Origin: Hemerocallis citrina
Lineage: Eukaryota; Streptophyta; Magnoliopsida; Asparagales; Asphodelaceae
Reading direction: 5' to 3'
NCBI GenBank assembly: GCA_017893485.1
Contig: CM030365.1
Location: forward strand, 31,270,289 to 31,334,288
Length of the DNA stretch: 64,000 nucleotides
Shown: in pieces, positions 38,186 to 51,200 of the stretch
Layout: each line of letters begins with the position of its first letter
How positions within the stretch are numbered: the first letter of the stretch is position 1
Translations under genes and position numbers: made by a program
The notes under the pieces: model-generated
Seen by the model: only the letters and a program-made list of their open reading frames with translations
Told to the model about the DNA's origin: nothing
Databases searched by the model: none

Positions 38186-39020
38186 CTATAGGTGGTGCAT
38201 CTCAACTATGGGTGCAGGGGCCACCCAACCCTCTATGGGTCTCGTAATACGGGGATGACCTAAGTGTACACATTCCCATGACCAAATCTGAAGCAAGACC
38301 ATCGGCCCAGTCATCTCAACTCCATCGAGAGCAACTGCATACAATGTCCTGTACATGGTGGCTATTGTGCAATTTTCCCAACTATATTGGCCAGCTAAGC
38401 TTAGGTCAGTAAGCAATCATAGATACATGAGCAGGACGGTATCTCCGGTGGAGTTAGGCAAGAGAACACCTCCAAGCACTGATATGATATATGCCCTACT
38501 GTAGCACTCCATGTCGTAGTCGCTCGATGCATCAGTCAATTTCTCTTCAAAGTTTTGCTTCAACCATGACAGTCGGATTGACTGTCCAAAAAAAATAGTT
38601 ATATAATACTCTTCATCATCATAAAACCCTGTACCGAGGAGCTCATTACACAACTCTATTTTCTGGAAATTTATAGTACCCATCACGGCCATCTCATCTA
38701 TTGAAAGATCGGAAATCATGTCGACATCTTGCAATGTCACTGTCAATTCCCCAACCAATAGATGAAAATTGTGTCTCTGGTCCCCATCGCTCGACGAAGG
38801 CTGCAAGAAGTGCTCGGTCTAGTTTTACCTTACCCATCAAACCAACTCCGTAAAAACCAGCTTCGATAAGGTATTCGTGGGTACGCGGGTGCCTTGTCAA
38901 TGTCTCGTGTGTACGGAAGTTACAATTCCACGTCGTCCCTCTCCACACTTCCTCAAATCTGTGGCGGTCTTGCAAAGCGAGTATGTCTGGATGTAAATGT
39001 CCCCGAAAAGGACGTACCAA
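38186..39020 (-). pseudogene. Plant mobile domain (MAIN-like) protein relic
   Basis: Read leftward from MVRPFRGHLHPDILAL at 39020. Typical blocks are HNFHLLVGELTVTLQDV, YSRAYIISVLGGVLLP, LMYLxLLTDLSLAGQYSW and GPMVLLQIWSWE, which match the plant mobile domain (PMD) of MAIL1/MAIN-type proteins and many transposons. One one-base frameshift lies near 38785-38800 and one CGA-to-TGA-type stop near 38417. Otherwise the frame is long and well kept, better than the FAR1 relic. It lies between 'cgttgtt' repeats and is probably cargo or a second gene of the same old element. Confidence 0.65.
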
Positions 39021-39268
39021 CCTACCCCATTGTTTAAAATTTTATTATTGTACATAGAATATTACATACACAAAATTGACAATGAAAACTAATAGTATAC
39101 TTACTTCTGGAGAAGGTTCACTCCTACCACTACCAGACAGCTTTCAGGTTCCCTTCGTTCTAACCACTTCTCTAAAAATAAATTATAACAATTGTTCAAT
39201 ACACCTATTCATATATATAGTTACGAAAAAATATGTGAGAAAACTGCACAAATGAAATTCTAAAATTC

Positions 39269-40150
39269 TGAAACTTTGAGAGTTGGTCGGACTCACCACA
39301 CACAAGCCTATACAACTTGTAGATGCAAGTTTCGACTCACAGTTTGCAAGATACGGCAATGTGTCGCTTTACTTCAAATTAAAAGCAAACAAAGCAATAC
39401 ACTGCCGTATATCGCAAACCGTGAATCGAAACTTACTTCTACAAGTTGTGTTGGGTTGTGTTTGGTGAGTCCGACCTACTTGCAAAATATCATTTTTTGG
39501 ATGTCATTTGTTCGGTTTCCTAGAGAAAAGTCACTCAAAAAATATCAAACCATAATTGTTGTTGTTGTTCGATATACGGGAGAAAACCTGCACAAACGAG
39601 ATCAAAAAATTCTGAAACTTTGCGAGTAGGTCAGACGAACCATATAAGCCAACGCAACTTTTACAAGTATGTTTTGACTAACGGTTTGTAATATACCGCA
39701 ATGTATAGTTTTCACTCATGAAAAAGAGTCGAAAGCGGCCGTATATCACAACCCGTGAATCGAAACTCACTTCTACGAGTTGCGTTAGCTTGTGTTTGGT
39801 GAGTCCGACCTACCCGCAATTTTTTTTTATGTCATTTGTGTGGTTTTCTAGTAAATAGTCACTTAAAAAATATCAAAATATAATTGTTGTTGTTGTTCAA
39901 TATACGGGAGAAAAACGCACAAACGATATCAAAAATTCAAAATATTGCGAGTAAGTCGGATGCACAACACACAAGCCAACGTAACTTGTACAAGCGAGTT
40001 TCGATTAACGGTTTGCAATACACAGTATCGCTTTCACTCATGAAAAAGAGTCAAAAGCAATACATGGCCGTATATCGCAAACCGTGAATCAAAACTCACT
40101 TCTACAACTTGCGTTGGCTTCTGCGTGGTGAGTCCGACCTACTCGCAAAA
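39269..40150 (+). repeat. Three tandem ~330-bp units, each a long hairpin
   Basis: Arms at 39269-39360/39403-39490, 39610-39703/39737-39820 and 39938-40025/40066-40150. Each left arm (gtcgga..caacttgta..tttcga..ggtttgc) is the reverse complement of the right arm (gccgtatatcgcaaaccgtg..ggtgagtccgacc), with about 40-50 nt between. Units are separated by 'ttgttgttgttcgatatacggg' spacers; the period is 329-334 bp. Confidence 0.75.
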
Positions 40151-40739
40151 TTTCAAAATTTTTTGATCTTGTTTGTGCGCTTTTACAAAAAAAATAAACG
40201 ATATAATCTACAATTACAACTACAACTACAACTATAATTTGGAAAAACAACTATTCTGCAATTCAATCTAGAATTATCGAAAAACTATATACAATACACA
40301 TCAAACAACTAACTACGCATAACTTGTTAAATTGTAGACAAAAAAATTTAACAAAAATTCAATCAACCAACATAGCTACATCTACTAAAAGCTAGAATAG
40401 AGTAAATACATTGCACAATGTGGGTCTTTGAGAATGAGAGAGAGGAGGTGGTTGCACTGTTGTAGACGAAGAGGAGGACTAGGGTTTCGGAGAGCTTGTT
40501 AGGGTTAGGTTTTTGTGAGTTCGGAAGATTCAAAGGATTTGGGGAGAGTTCAAGAAGAGGGAGAGAGTTAGTGAGAGAGTCAAGTGACGGATGATGGGTG
40601 GATTAGGTGAAGGAGGAGCTAGGGTTTCGAATTAGGGTTCGGGAACGAGTGTGAGAGAGAGAGGGCAGTGTGAGAGTGAGAGATAAAATGTAGGAGGAAG
40701 AGCAAGATTTGTATATATACATTAAAAAAATGTATAATA
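40151..40739. other. AT-rich then GA-rich spacer, no gene seen
   Basis: Contains a short (ACAACT)n-like run near 40215 and a GAGA-rich stretch at 40430-40690. No conserved frame. Confidence 0.4.
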
Positions 40740-40862
40740 TAAGACGTTGTTCCACACAACAACCAAAGTTATACGTAAGTCGTTGTGTGAAGCAACGACC
40801 ATAGTTGGAAGATGGATTTCGAAGTATCTAGGCCGTTGTTTCCAACAACGGCTTAGGTTAAA
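40740..40862 (+). repeat. 'cgttgtt' inverted-repeat cluster, right part of the old element
   Basis: Three units (gacgttgttccacacaacaacc, gtcgttgtgtgaagcaacgacc, gccgttgtttccaacaacggc), each a short hairpin, matching those at 23351-24297 and 37633-37935. Confidence 0.6.
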
Positions 40863-41011
40863 ATTTGGACAAAAAAATACAAGCTGATCAGCGGCAAGCG
40901 TGAGAGAGAGTGAGCGAAATGCTAAGTGAAGAGTTATTTGGGGGCAAAATACCTTTTTTACCCTTCCGAAATTAAGTGAGATGGAGAGGAAAGTCGGCGG
41001 GATCGATCCTG

Positions 41012-41044
41012 GCCGTTGGATCATGATCGAAACAATCCAACGGC
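41012..41044. repeat. 10-bp perfect inverted repeat
   Basis: GCCGTTGGAT and ATCCAACGGC separated by 13 nt, near the left edge of element C. Confidence 0.6.
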
Positions 41045-41174
41045 TAGGAGCTCGGTTTGCCCCGTTTGCAATTGAACATTACTATATATATATATATTAC
41101 CTTCGATGTGACAGCTACGGTCGAAAAGTTAGTCGGAAAGAGAAAATAACTGTCGGAGTACTCTGACAACGTTG

Positions 41175-44100
41175 TGTAACCCCTACTTTTCTATTTTGGA
41201 TTGTTATTGTATTTTTTTTTTCTTTTCTTGATTATTGTATCTGATTTCTTTTAATAATAGAATTTTTTTTTTTTTGGGTTCTTTTATTTCCTTTTGATCT
41301 TTCTGTACTCTTTTCTTCTATTTTTGGCTCATTGAAAATTTTGTTCTTCATGTTTTGAGTTTGAATTATTCTGCTATATATTGATCTCTTCGATTTATAT
41401 TCATTCATCCCTTTTTGGAGCCTAAACCTGTACCCTAAACTCATTAACCAGCAACCCAAAATTCCAACTCCTTAATCTCCTATAAATACCCTATTATTAA
41501 AAACATAATTATAATAATTCCCCCCTCTCTCTCACTTACCGCCGCTTTACTCTCTCTCCTCATCTCGCTCTCTTCCTCCCCTTCTCTGTTTCACTTCAAC
41601 TGACCCATCGCCAACCACCCAAGCCATCTCCGTCCATCTCTTCGACCACCGTCAAACTCTCACCCTCCCGTCGCCATCCCCGTCGTCTCCTCAACCTTCG
41701 CACCCATCCACTCATTGTCAACCCACGATCTCGCCGCCCTCTCATCCAACCCCTACTCACTGCCATCCCCTTCACGTCGACGCCCCGCAACCGTCGACCA
41801 CCCCGTCGACGTCCTGTGCCACTATCCTTCCCATCTCGGACCCCGAAGCCCTGCTCCTCCACCCTCCTCTGTTTCAGTGAAGAAACAGAGCATCGAGTCC
41901 CCTCGCCCACGATCGCCGCTACATCGCTCCTCGCCGTAAGCACCGCCGCCGTCCACCGTTGTGCCAGTCACTGCAGTCATCGCAGATCCCCACCGCTGCT
42001 CTTCTTCCTCTCTCGTTGCTGTGTTTGCTGTTCGGCGAGAGAAGGATTCATTTTGCCGTTTGGTGTTTTGGTGTAAGGGATCCGTGGTTAGGTTTGTTGT
42101 GGTGGTTGTTTTGTGTGGGCTTGAGTTGTTTTGTGTGTGTGTTTGCTCGGGCTCACATGTATTTTCGTGATCGTGGTTCGTCGTCCAGGATTCTCATCCC
42201 GTTATTCTATATATTCGAATCTACTAATTAAAAGGCGAGTCTCTTCTTGAACTAGTTATTTGTTTTTGTTCAAGATTTCTTTGATTTCTGCAAGTAGATC
42301 CAGTCCTTTTTTTATCATACTGCTATTGAAATTTCGTGAAGTTTATTGAGGGTTTACATGAGCTAACCCGATGTATTCTTAACATCGTCCCTACATCTTT
42401 GATCTAAAACCTAGTCCCTCTTGAGTCTTGCATATGCACAATTACATGAAAAACAAAGAGATCCTTGCTAAAGAATAGTTGATGAATTACATGCATTAGA
42501 TTGAATTTGATTTATGAATTGATTACCATGCCTGTGAAATTGCATCTTAAAACTAGAGTTATGCATGTTAAACATCTAGCATCACTTTGATTATTAAGTA
42601 GCATGAACTATATGGTTGTATGATTAAATTGTTGCCTATTCATATCAAAATAAATTCTGGACTACAGTTTGTTCATTTTTGTATCAGATTTTCGACCATG
42701 TTGCTATTGTAATTTGAAATAACTTTCTGAACATGAATTATAGCTCCATGAATCTATTTTCCAGAACTTTTAACGGATTTGAATTCTGAGTTATAATCTG
42801 TTAGATATCAGTATTTTAGTACAGATGTGTCAGAATTTCCAGATTCACAAATTCATGCATATCTTCCTGTTTCATAATTAAATTCGGACATGTTAGCAGT
42901 AAAATAAAAATATGAAATAAATTTGGCTGAGTCTAGACATGTAGGAACCACCCTAAAATTTTCTAGATCTAATTGATGAGTTTTCTAATCTGTTCCATAT
43001 GTGTTTACACAATTTACAACTTACTGCTTGAACATGAAATGTGTAAAGAATAGAGTTTTCACCCTAGTTTATGTAACTTTCATATGTCATATATATATTG
43101 GCTGGAACCGGCAGAGAGTCTATTTTCTAAAATTTCTGACGGATCTTGATTTGCTTTTCTGTATTAGCAGTAATTTGTGTTTTTGTACAACAATGTCATG
43201 TTGTCAAGACTGTGTAATTTGCGTATAATTAATATGGTTGCTTATTGATTTGTCTGTAACGAGTACAATTACTCACACCTAGCATAATACAATATTGACA
43301 CCTTCTTTCATGCTCACATAGGATGAAAATAAACTATTTACAAGCCGGGGTATTATGGGATGACTTGGTAGTGAATGATCGGAAAATGTACTCGATAAAG
43401 GCCTTCTTGCTTGCATGATTTATTACTTGGAAGGTGGAGAATTGCTTGTCATTGTGTTATCACATTGTCATGATAACTTTTCATCTTGTTACCGAGTACA
43501 CGATCCGTGAAATTACCATCAGTCTAAAATGTTCACTGTGTGCATGCACTAAAACTGTGGTATGGAACATATGGGATGCAGTAGTACATGAATCACATAG
43601 ATTAATAAAATGATTAATAACCTGCATTTGATACTTCATGATTGATCATGTATATCATCATCAAGATAGAATTTAAAATGACATCATTCATTACATGCAT
43701 GATTAAATATAGACCTTTGATATTGTTGCCTATCTTTGCTTTTGTTATTGACTTTGATCCCGTCCCTTTTTCTTTGATATACTATGTTTCTATTATTCTC
43801 TATTTCCCTCTACTTTCTGTCCACGACTTGATCTAAGTACATTATTTTATTTCTTTTAGATCAAGAATTTGCAGGTACTAGAGGATCTATACCAGCAAGA
43901 ATTGGTGAGCAACGATTCTAGGAGATGGAAGTAAAGATTGAGTTGCTTAGTTTATTTTGCTGCTAGTTTTATTTCTTTGAATATTGTCTGAATATTATAC
44001 TTTGTTTTGGGCTTATGTTCCCCATCGTTTACTTTTATTTTCCAGATGTTCGATATTGTGTTGGATATTATTTGGATTATTTCATTATTATTGAAGTTTA

Positions 44101-44248
44101 TCTCTGATTCATGTGATTATATCTTTCTTGTGTGGTTTTGTTATTGTTCATATTGCTGAGTTAGTCTGGTACAGCTTATGTGCTTACATCATTCGCTGGG
44201 CCTACATTACGTACTCGTATTCTATATTTTGGGAAGCGGGGTGTGACA
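41175..44248 (+). mobile_element. 5' LTR of element C
   Basis: TGTAACCCCTAC...GCGGGGTGTGACA. The TATA box is at 41481-41488, ~305 bp in, followed by a pyrimidine- and GC-rich block (~41520-42060) able to encode Pro/Ser-rich peptides, then AT-rich sequence. Ends match those of B, D and E. Confidence 0.85.
41481..41488 (+). promoter_or_regulatory. TATA box of element C
   Basis: CTCCTATAAATACCC, the same layout as in the other LTRs. Confidence 0.55.
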
Positions 44249-44257
44249 GGATTTTAG

Positions 44258-44270
44258 TGGTATCGGAGCC
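44258..44270 (+). other. Primer-binding site of element C
   Basis: TGGTATCGGAGCC, one base different from the iMet PBS, ten bases after the LTR. Confidence 0.75.
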
Positions 44271-44456
44271 CCAGGTTTGGATAATATATCAGTCAAACAT
44301 GACTATCTTTATGAAGGTTTGGCTTTAATTGATATATTACTCAAGTTTGGCTCTAGCCAGGTTAACTCAATAATGTGTACACCACATTGATGACATGAAT
44401 ATATAATAACCAACATATAATTTGGGTACTAACCATCTTTGCTCGTGTTTCAGGCT

Positions 44457-45677
44457 ATGGCTCGTGGGAATTCTTCATCCTCCCGTCTGAGGGATGAGCA
44501 GCCCGACAACACTGCTATTCGTCAGACAATTCAACAGATGATGGCTCTCCAGCAGGAGCACAATGAATTGATGAGGGCCACTTTGGCGGCCAATGGGACT
44601 GTCACTGGACTTGCACCTGGGCCACTGCCACCAAGGTTCAGTACAATAGCAGATTTTATGAGGCTGCACCTGGATAAGTTCTCGGGTACTGAGTCGCCGC
44701 TGGAGGCTGAGTAATGACTTATCCGGACGGAGCAACTATTGATCGCCGCCCGTGTTGCTGATGTTGATCGTGTGGATGTGGTTAGCATCCAATTGGTGGA
44801 TCTCACTCACATCTGGTGGCGAGCTGAAACCGAAAGGATGGCGAGACCTATCGAGTGGGCTACTATCTCAGAGAGCTTCTTGACGAAGTTCTTTCTCAGT
44901 GTTACCAAGGCAGAGATGGAACGACAATTAGTTTCCCTAACTCAGGTCAGCTAGATAATGTTCTTAAATGTCATTGTTGTTACCTACTTCACCTGTGACA
45001 ATATTAATTTGAGCATTGTCTTAACTAGGAAAACCGGTCTGTGGACGAGTATGCTGCAGAGTTTACTCAGCTCAGTCGCTTCGCTCCTGCTCTCATAGCC
45101 ACTGATGAGGATATGGCTCACAGATTCTAGTGGGGCTTGAGTTTTCCCATCCAGGACCGCTTGGCTGCTCTTCGGCTTCGTGCCCATGCCCACGTTCTGG
45201 ATGTTGCTCAGATTAAGGAGCAGACCCTCAGCAAGTCAGGTGTTCCTCAGCGGACTATTTCACACCCTGTTGTAGTTCAACCTATCAGAGGACCTATTAG
45301 GAGGCCAGTTCTGCCCCCTCCTGCGAGAGTACAACCGTAAGCACCTGTTGTTCCGAGGACTGTTGAGACTTGTGGCTATTACCATAAGGCTAGGCATTCA
45401 CAGCGAGACTGCAGGATGGCCAATCGACTTTGTCTGGTGTGTGGGAGCAGTGACCATATGGTTCATGACTACCCAAGGAATAGGACTCCTGCACCGGCTA
45501 CTGGTGCTGCTCAGCTAGGAGCGCCGACTCATGGTCAGGGTAGATCGCCTCTTCCACCGCAGAAGCAAGCTTTTGATCAGAGGCATGTAGCCCCTAGAGG
45601 AGGCCAGGCTGGGAGTCGTGGTCAGGCTTATAACCTGACAGCCAATGAAGCGGAGGTAGCTGTTGGAGTGGTTGCAG
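44457..45677 (+). pseudogene. gag: gag of element C
   Basis: Starts MARGNSSSSRLRDEQ. It has a gag domain (FMRLHLDKFSGTESPLEAE, VDLTHIWWRAETERM). Two adjacent stops at 44712-44717 replace the usual Gln-Trp (CAA to TAA, TGG to TGA). The intron is at 44946-45028. Exon 2 begins ENRSVDEYAAEFTQLSRFAPAL and has a TAG near 45128. Zinc knuckle 1 is changed (CGYYHKARHSQRDC) and knuckle 2 ends in Tyr instead of Cys (CLVCGSSDHMVHDY). It ends in AYNLTANEAEVAVGVVAG before the second intron. Confidence 0.78.
44946..45028 (+). other. Putative intron inside gag, element C
   Basis: 83 nt, donor CTCAG|GTCAGC and acceptor TTAACTAG|GAA, phase 0, at the same codon as in B. Retention gives a TAG as the third intron codon. 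Confidence 0.7.
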
Positions 45678-45806
45678 GTATATCATAGTAGTTGTACTTT
45701 TCTTTTCTTCATTTTAGTTTTCTGCATGTTACTTTCCCTTCTTTTGTACAATTATTTGTGTATATATCCTGCAAGCATCTTATTCTTTTGTTTGATCTTC
45801 TTCTAG
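45678..45806 (+). other. Putative intron between gag and protease, element C
   Basis: 129 nt, donor GCAG|GTATATC and acceptor CTTCTAG|GTG, T-rich, phase 1. Retention meets TAG almost at once. Confidence 0.65.
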
Positions 45807-48201
45807 GTGTTATTTTAGTCTTCTCCCTTCTAGCTCATATTTTGTTTGATTCGGGTGCTACCCACTCTTTCATTTCCTCCCGTTTTGTTGATCAGCATAG
45901 TTTGGCAAGTGATGCTATGCCCATAGCTTGGGACATCACCACAGGTGGAGGTATCATTGTCTATTCTAGGGTATGCAAGCAAACCCCGTTGCTGATTGGT
46001 GGTGTGGATTTCTTAGCTGATTTGATTGTGATTCCCAATTCCAGTTTCGATGTCATTCTGGGCATGGATTTGTTGGGTGTTTCTTGTGTCGTGATTGATT
46101 GCCGAGAGAAAAAAGGTGACTTTCAGGCTTTCGAGTCAACTGGAGTTTGTGTTCCATGCGAGTGAGACACCGTCAGGGCGTGTCAAGAACTCGATGGATC
46201 CCAAGGTTGTTTTTCTTGTGTTGTTGGGATCTGATGGGGTTGTTACACCCTTAGTTGTGTGGGATTTCCTTGATGTCATTCCAGAGGATTTTCCCGGTTT
46301 GCATCCTGACCGAGATGTGAAGTTCAGCATTGATGTTTGTCCAGGTACGACACCTATTTCCAAGAGTCCGTATCGCATGGCACCAGTTGAATTAGCGGAG
46401 CTGAAGGGGCATGCTCAGGAGCTGCTTGATAAGGGTTTCATCAAGCCTAGTGTTTCTCCTTGGGGAGCCCCAGTTCTGTTCGTCAACAAGAAGGATGGTA
46501 GCCACAGGCTTTGCATTGACTAAAGAGAGTTGAACAATGTCACTCTGAAGGATCAATATCCTTTACAGAGGATTGACGATTTGTTCGACCAACTGGGAGG
46601 TGCTTCTGTGTTCTCGAAGTTGGATCTTCATTCCGGGTATCTTCAAGTTAAAGTGAAGTCCGAATATGTTCCGAAAACGGCTTTCCAAATGAGGTTTGGC
46701 CATTATGAGTTATTGGTGATGCCTTTCGGAGTTACTAATGCACCGACAGTGTTCATGAGTCTGATGAACTGGGTGTTCTCACCATTCTTAGATCAGTTTG
46801 TCGTGGTCTTCATTGATGACATATTGGTGTATTCTTGAAATAGGGAAGATCATGCTGAGCATATGAAGGTGGTTCCGCAGACCTTGAAAGAGAACCACCT
46901 GTATGGGAAGCTCAATAAGTGTGAGTTCTGGTTGGATCGGGTTACTTTTTTGGGCCACATTATTTCTGGTGCTGGTGTTTCTGTGGATCTGCTGAAGATC
47001 TCTACGGTCAAGGATTGGCCGATTCCCAAGTCCGTTCCTAAGATGCGGAGTTTTTTTGGTTTGGCCGGCTATTATCGAAAGTTCGTTCAGGATTTTTCGA
47101 AGATTGCTGGGCCTCTAACCAGTTTGACGAAGAAGGAGCAGAGGTTTGATTGGCATGAAGCTTGTGATGAAGCTTTTGCCGAGTTGAAGTGTTGGTTGAC
47201 GTCAGCGCCTGTGCTGACTATACCCTACAATTCTGGTGGTTTTGTGATACATTGTGATGCATCGGGTAGAGGTCTGGGAGCAGTACTAATGCAGCGAGGC
47301 AGGGTTGTCGCTTAATCATCGAAGCAATTGAGACCTCATGAGAAGAACTACTCCACGCACGTTCTGAAGCTTGCGACCGTAGTTTTTGCCTTGAAGTTGT
47401 GGAGGCATTATTTGCTTGGAGATACAGTGGAGATATTCACAGATCACAAGAGCCTAAAATATGTGTTAACGTAGAAGGAATCAAACATGAGGAAAAGAAG
47501 ATGGTTGGAATTAATGGCAGATTTTAACATCAATTTGTAGTATCACCCGGGCAGAGTGAACTTGGTGCCCGATGCTTTGAGTAGGAGGCCTGCCTGCTAT
47601 GTTCCTTACTAAGCAGAAGGAATTAGTGGAGGATATGAGGAGGCTAGAGTTGGATGTGCTACTTCCTAGATCATCTCGGCAGTTCATGATGTTGTAGTTG
47701 CAGTCTTCTTTGATTTAGCAGATTATGGAAGCCCAAACGAGTGACCAGCAATTGCAGCAGTTTTGAAGTGAGCTGGAAGCCGGTTTGAGATCTGATTTGG
47801 TCATTCATGCTGATGGGTCGCTTCGTTTTTGCTCTAGGTTGTGTGTACATAAGGGAGAATTCAGGCAGAAGCTGCTGGAAGAAGCTCATCGGTCTCCGTA
47901 TTCTATTCATCCAGGTGGTACCAATATGCACAGGGACTTGAAGCAACATTTCTGGTGGCATGGTATGAAGAGAGCTATGGCTAGATATGTCTCTCAGTTC
48001 CTGATCTGTCAGCAAGTAAGGCAGAGCATCAGAGGACCGCGGAACTTTTGCAACCTCTTCCAACCCCAAAGTGGAAGTGGGAGAATATCACGATGGATTT
48101 TGTGATAGCTTGGCCAAGGAGTCCCAAGGGTCATAATGCTATCTGGGTGATAGTGGATCGGCTGACGAAGTGTGCTCACTTCATTCCTTTCCTTGTGGGT
48201 C
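45807..48201 (+). pseudogene. pol: pol of element C, N-terminal part
   Basis: PR with DSGAT at 45848. A frameshift in an A-run near 46115 moves to the frame used from 46095 onward. RT has FIDD intact at 46809-46820. RNase H has CDASGRGLGAVL near 47250 and TDHKSLKYV. The integrase zinc region is at ~47870-48025, and the core begins before the D insertion. In-frame stops are at 46521, 46836, 47313, ~47472 and ~47538. The reading FLVG at 48201 joins smoothly to STESLVEKYV at 56089, which proves that D split it. Confidence 0.85.
48197..48201 (+). repeat. Left target-site duplication of element D
   Basis: GGGTC, repeated at 56084-56088. Confidence 0.85.
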
Positions 48202-51200
48202 TGTCACGCCCCGCTTCCTAAAAATACGGAATAAGAGTACATGACATTAGCCCAGAATGACTAACGTCAACCATAAGCTATTTATCCGATCAACTCAACA
48301 ATATAATCGATACAGAACAATTGCGCAGTCAATAATAATAATCTCATGAACAATAATATTTGAAATGAAGTAATATATAATATCCAAGTACAATAAACCA
48401 TTGTCTGGAAACAATAATAAAATCTGGGACATAAGCCCAATACAGTAATAATCCAATCACAAATAATAACAAGTCTCAATACATAAGTTCAATAAAATAA
48501 TAAGCAATTAAATGCATTAAATCTTCAGAATCTTTGTTCTCCAATTCCAGCAGGCAATTCTCCTTCTTTACCTGTATACACTTCATCTAAAAAGAGAAGA
48601 AAAATTGTCCTTAGAGCAAGTTATGGAAAACAAGTAGAGGAAGTAAGGAACAAAGGAATAACGGTATAACAATGAATCAATGGATCAATAGGAATTAATA
48701 ACATGGCACGATAATCAATAATCTATATCACGGTAATCGATGCAATGGCTATAAACAATGATTCAATATTCAGTAACAATTTTCAATGGTATCAATAACA
48801 CTTAAACAATATTTGGTATCAATATGAACAATGATGTACAATATGCAATGTCGATGTTGTGTCAATCCTTATGTCTATTAGTCATTTTTATCCTAACTAA
48901 TGCATGCACTACTGCTTCCCATTCTACAGGTTCGATGCATACAATTAATTTAGTTTAGACTTAAGTGGTAGATTCTATAGTTCATGTACTGGGAATGATG
49001 ACGATAACGGTAATAACACGAGCAATGGTGTAATTTCTTACACAATGACGATAACGGTAATAACACGGGCCATGGTGTAATTTCTTATACGATGATGATA
49101 ACGGTAATAATCACGGGCCATCATCCGAGTACAGTATCTATATCATCAACTACTCTAGTCAATCCCTTAAACCCCGTCTTATTAATTATTTATCAATGCA
49201 ACAATACAATATGCAATCAATGGACATTTCGGTGAACAATAGTATCAATAGGGAATAATTTGTAACATGAAATAGGACAATTAGAATGATGATAATAACT
49301 CATCAGGATCATGCAATACAACATACTTACATTAATTGCAATAGTACGATATAGAAATAATTAATCTATTAAAATCTGAAATACAAAATTCTGGACAGCA
49401 ATAGTAGTATGTATAAAAATGCAGTTTCCTACTGTTTCAGTAATCGAAAAGTGAATCTGTTAGGAATTCTAGAAACTAGACTTCCGCACAGTTTCAACGC
49501 ATATTTGAAGTTCAAAATCCGACAATAGTAGCTAGGTCAAACACATTGTTCTTCACAGATTTCATGTTCAGGCAGAAATTCGACGTCTTGTTATTATAAT
49601 TTTTAAATAAGCAAAAACTCAATATTAAATTCATAAAAAATATTTTCTGGACTCCCAAACATGATCACTAACTAACTGAAAATTATCAGAGCAAAATTTT
49701 ATCATTTGATCAAGCTTTTTACAGTTTAAGCATGGAAGATACAAGAATCTAAAATCTGAAAGTAAAAACACAGCTGTAGTAAAACCGGCATAACTTTTGC
49801 TACACAACTCGGAATTTAGAAATTCAAGATGTTCTGGTAACTAGAAAGATAAGGCTACAACTTATATTCAGAAAGTAATTCATTTTAAGATCATTTACTT
49901 GTTCAAAAACAGAAGTCAACATACAGGCCAGCAAGCGATAAACAGGTCTTAGGGTAATTTCATGAAAATAAATTAATTAAACATGGTGGGTATCAATTCT
50001 ACTAGATGATAAACTTCTCAATTAGCATAACGGGTGTCGAAACATGATAAATAAAATTAGAACACACTCATAGATAAATTTATCATCAACCAACAATAAT
50101 CAATCAACCAAACATATAACCTAACAATTAAATCTACAATAATTCATTTGTGTCATGATTATACGGTTAACCATATTATCAATTCTACATGCACTCATGA
50201 AAGATTCAATCTTTGGAGTCAAAAGTGACACGATGTCAAGAATATTGGGATTAGCTAGTGTAAACCCTCAATAGACCCAACGAAGAGATGAACAACGTAT
50301 AATACGATAAACAAGGAGATCTACTTGCAAGAGTTTCAACAAAGCTTGAATTTCATACAATTAACAATTCAAGAGGATAGTGACTTGCCTTTTAAACAGT
50401 GAAAACGAATACCAAGAATAACGGGATAAGGATCTCAAAGCAACGAACCCACGAACTAGTACAATTTAACACGTGCAATACATGTGTAAGAGCAAAGAGC
50501 CAAAGCAAACAAAGAGACAACAACAATTGCAATAGAGCTCAGGAGACAGCAACGGCAGCAAAGGACCGACCGAGAGGGCTGCAGCGCTGGCGACCAGAGG
50601 GCGGCGTCGACGGTCGAGGTCGAGCGATACACGGGTTGGCGATGGTGGCTGTGGTCGGCAATTGAAATAGGGAGGAAGGGGTGATTGGGATTTGGGTTCT
50701 TGGGTACTGCAAATGTGGAGGACGGAGGAGGAGGGTCAGGGGGGGGCGACGGGAGGTCGGGGAGTAGGCAACGATGAGGGCGTGGCTGGAAAAAGGTGAG
50801 ATGGCCGGAGAAGATGAAGCTCGGTAATGGGTTCACTTGGGATTTGGGTGGGAAAATGGCAGAGTGAGAGAGAACGGTGAGGACAGAGTAGATAGGAGAG
50901 AGAATAAGCGGCTATGGTTTCGATTGTGTGGAATTTTTAGGGTTTGCAGTAGGGTTGTATTTAGAGGGTACAATTAGGATATTGGGTTAGTGGTTTAGGA
51001 TCCAATAATAGCGGTTTTGGGTCAAGAACAATAGAAATTGGGTTTTATGGTTCAATTAAGGGATAGATCTAAATCAATAGGGTTCAAATAAAAATACCCA
51101 CAATCCAATACAATAAAATTCACACGATAGATAGCCCAATAAAAGAAAAAAATAGCTAATGAATCGAAAACTTAAATCCAATTAGATAAATAAAGATACA

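Larger units (their letters stand above)
41175..48201 (+). mobile_element. Element C, left part (chromovirus, interrupted by D)
   Basis: Starts TGTAACCCC at 41175. The preceding bases CGTTG would be its TSD, but the right end is not in the window. LTR 3.07 kb, PBS, gag with intron and two zinc knuckles, second intron, PR, RT, RNase H, and the start of integrase. Element D is inserted in the integrase at 48202. Integrase reading resumes at 56089 and is cut at 56750 by a CACTA end. Confidence 0.88.

Noticed and set aside
41012..41044. Rho-independent terminator
   Set aside because: A hairpin in plant nuclear DNA with no T tract; bacterial terminators are not relevant here.
42950..43840. Hydrophobic small frames in the C LTR
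   Set aside because: AT-rich, Phe/Ile/Leu-biased chance frames with no partner in related LTRs.
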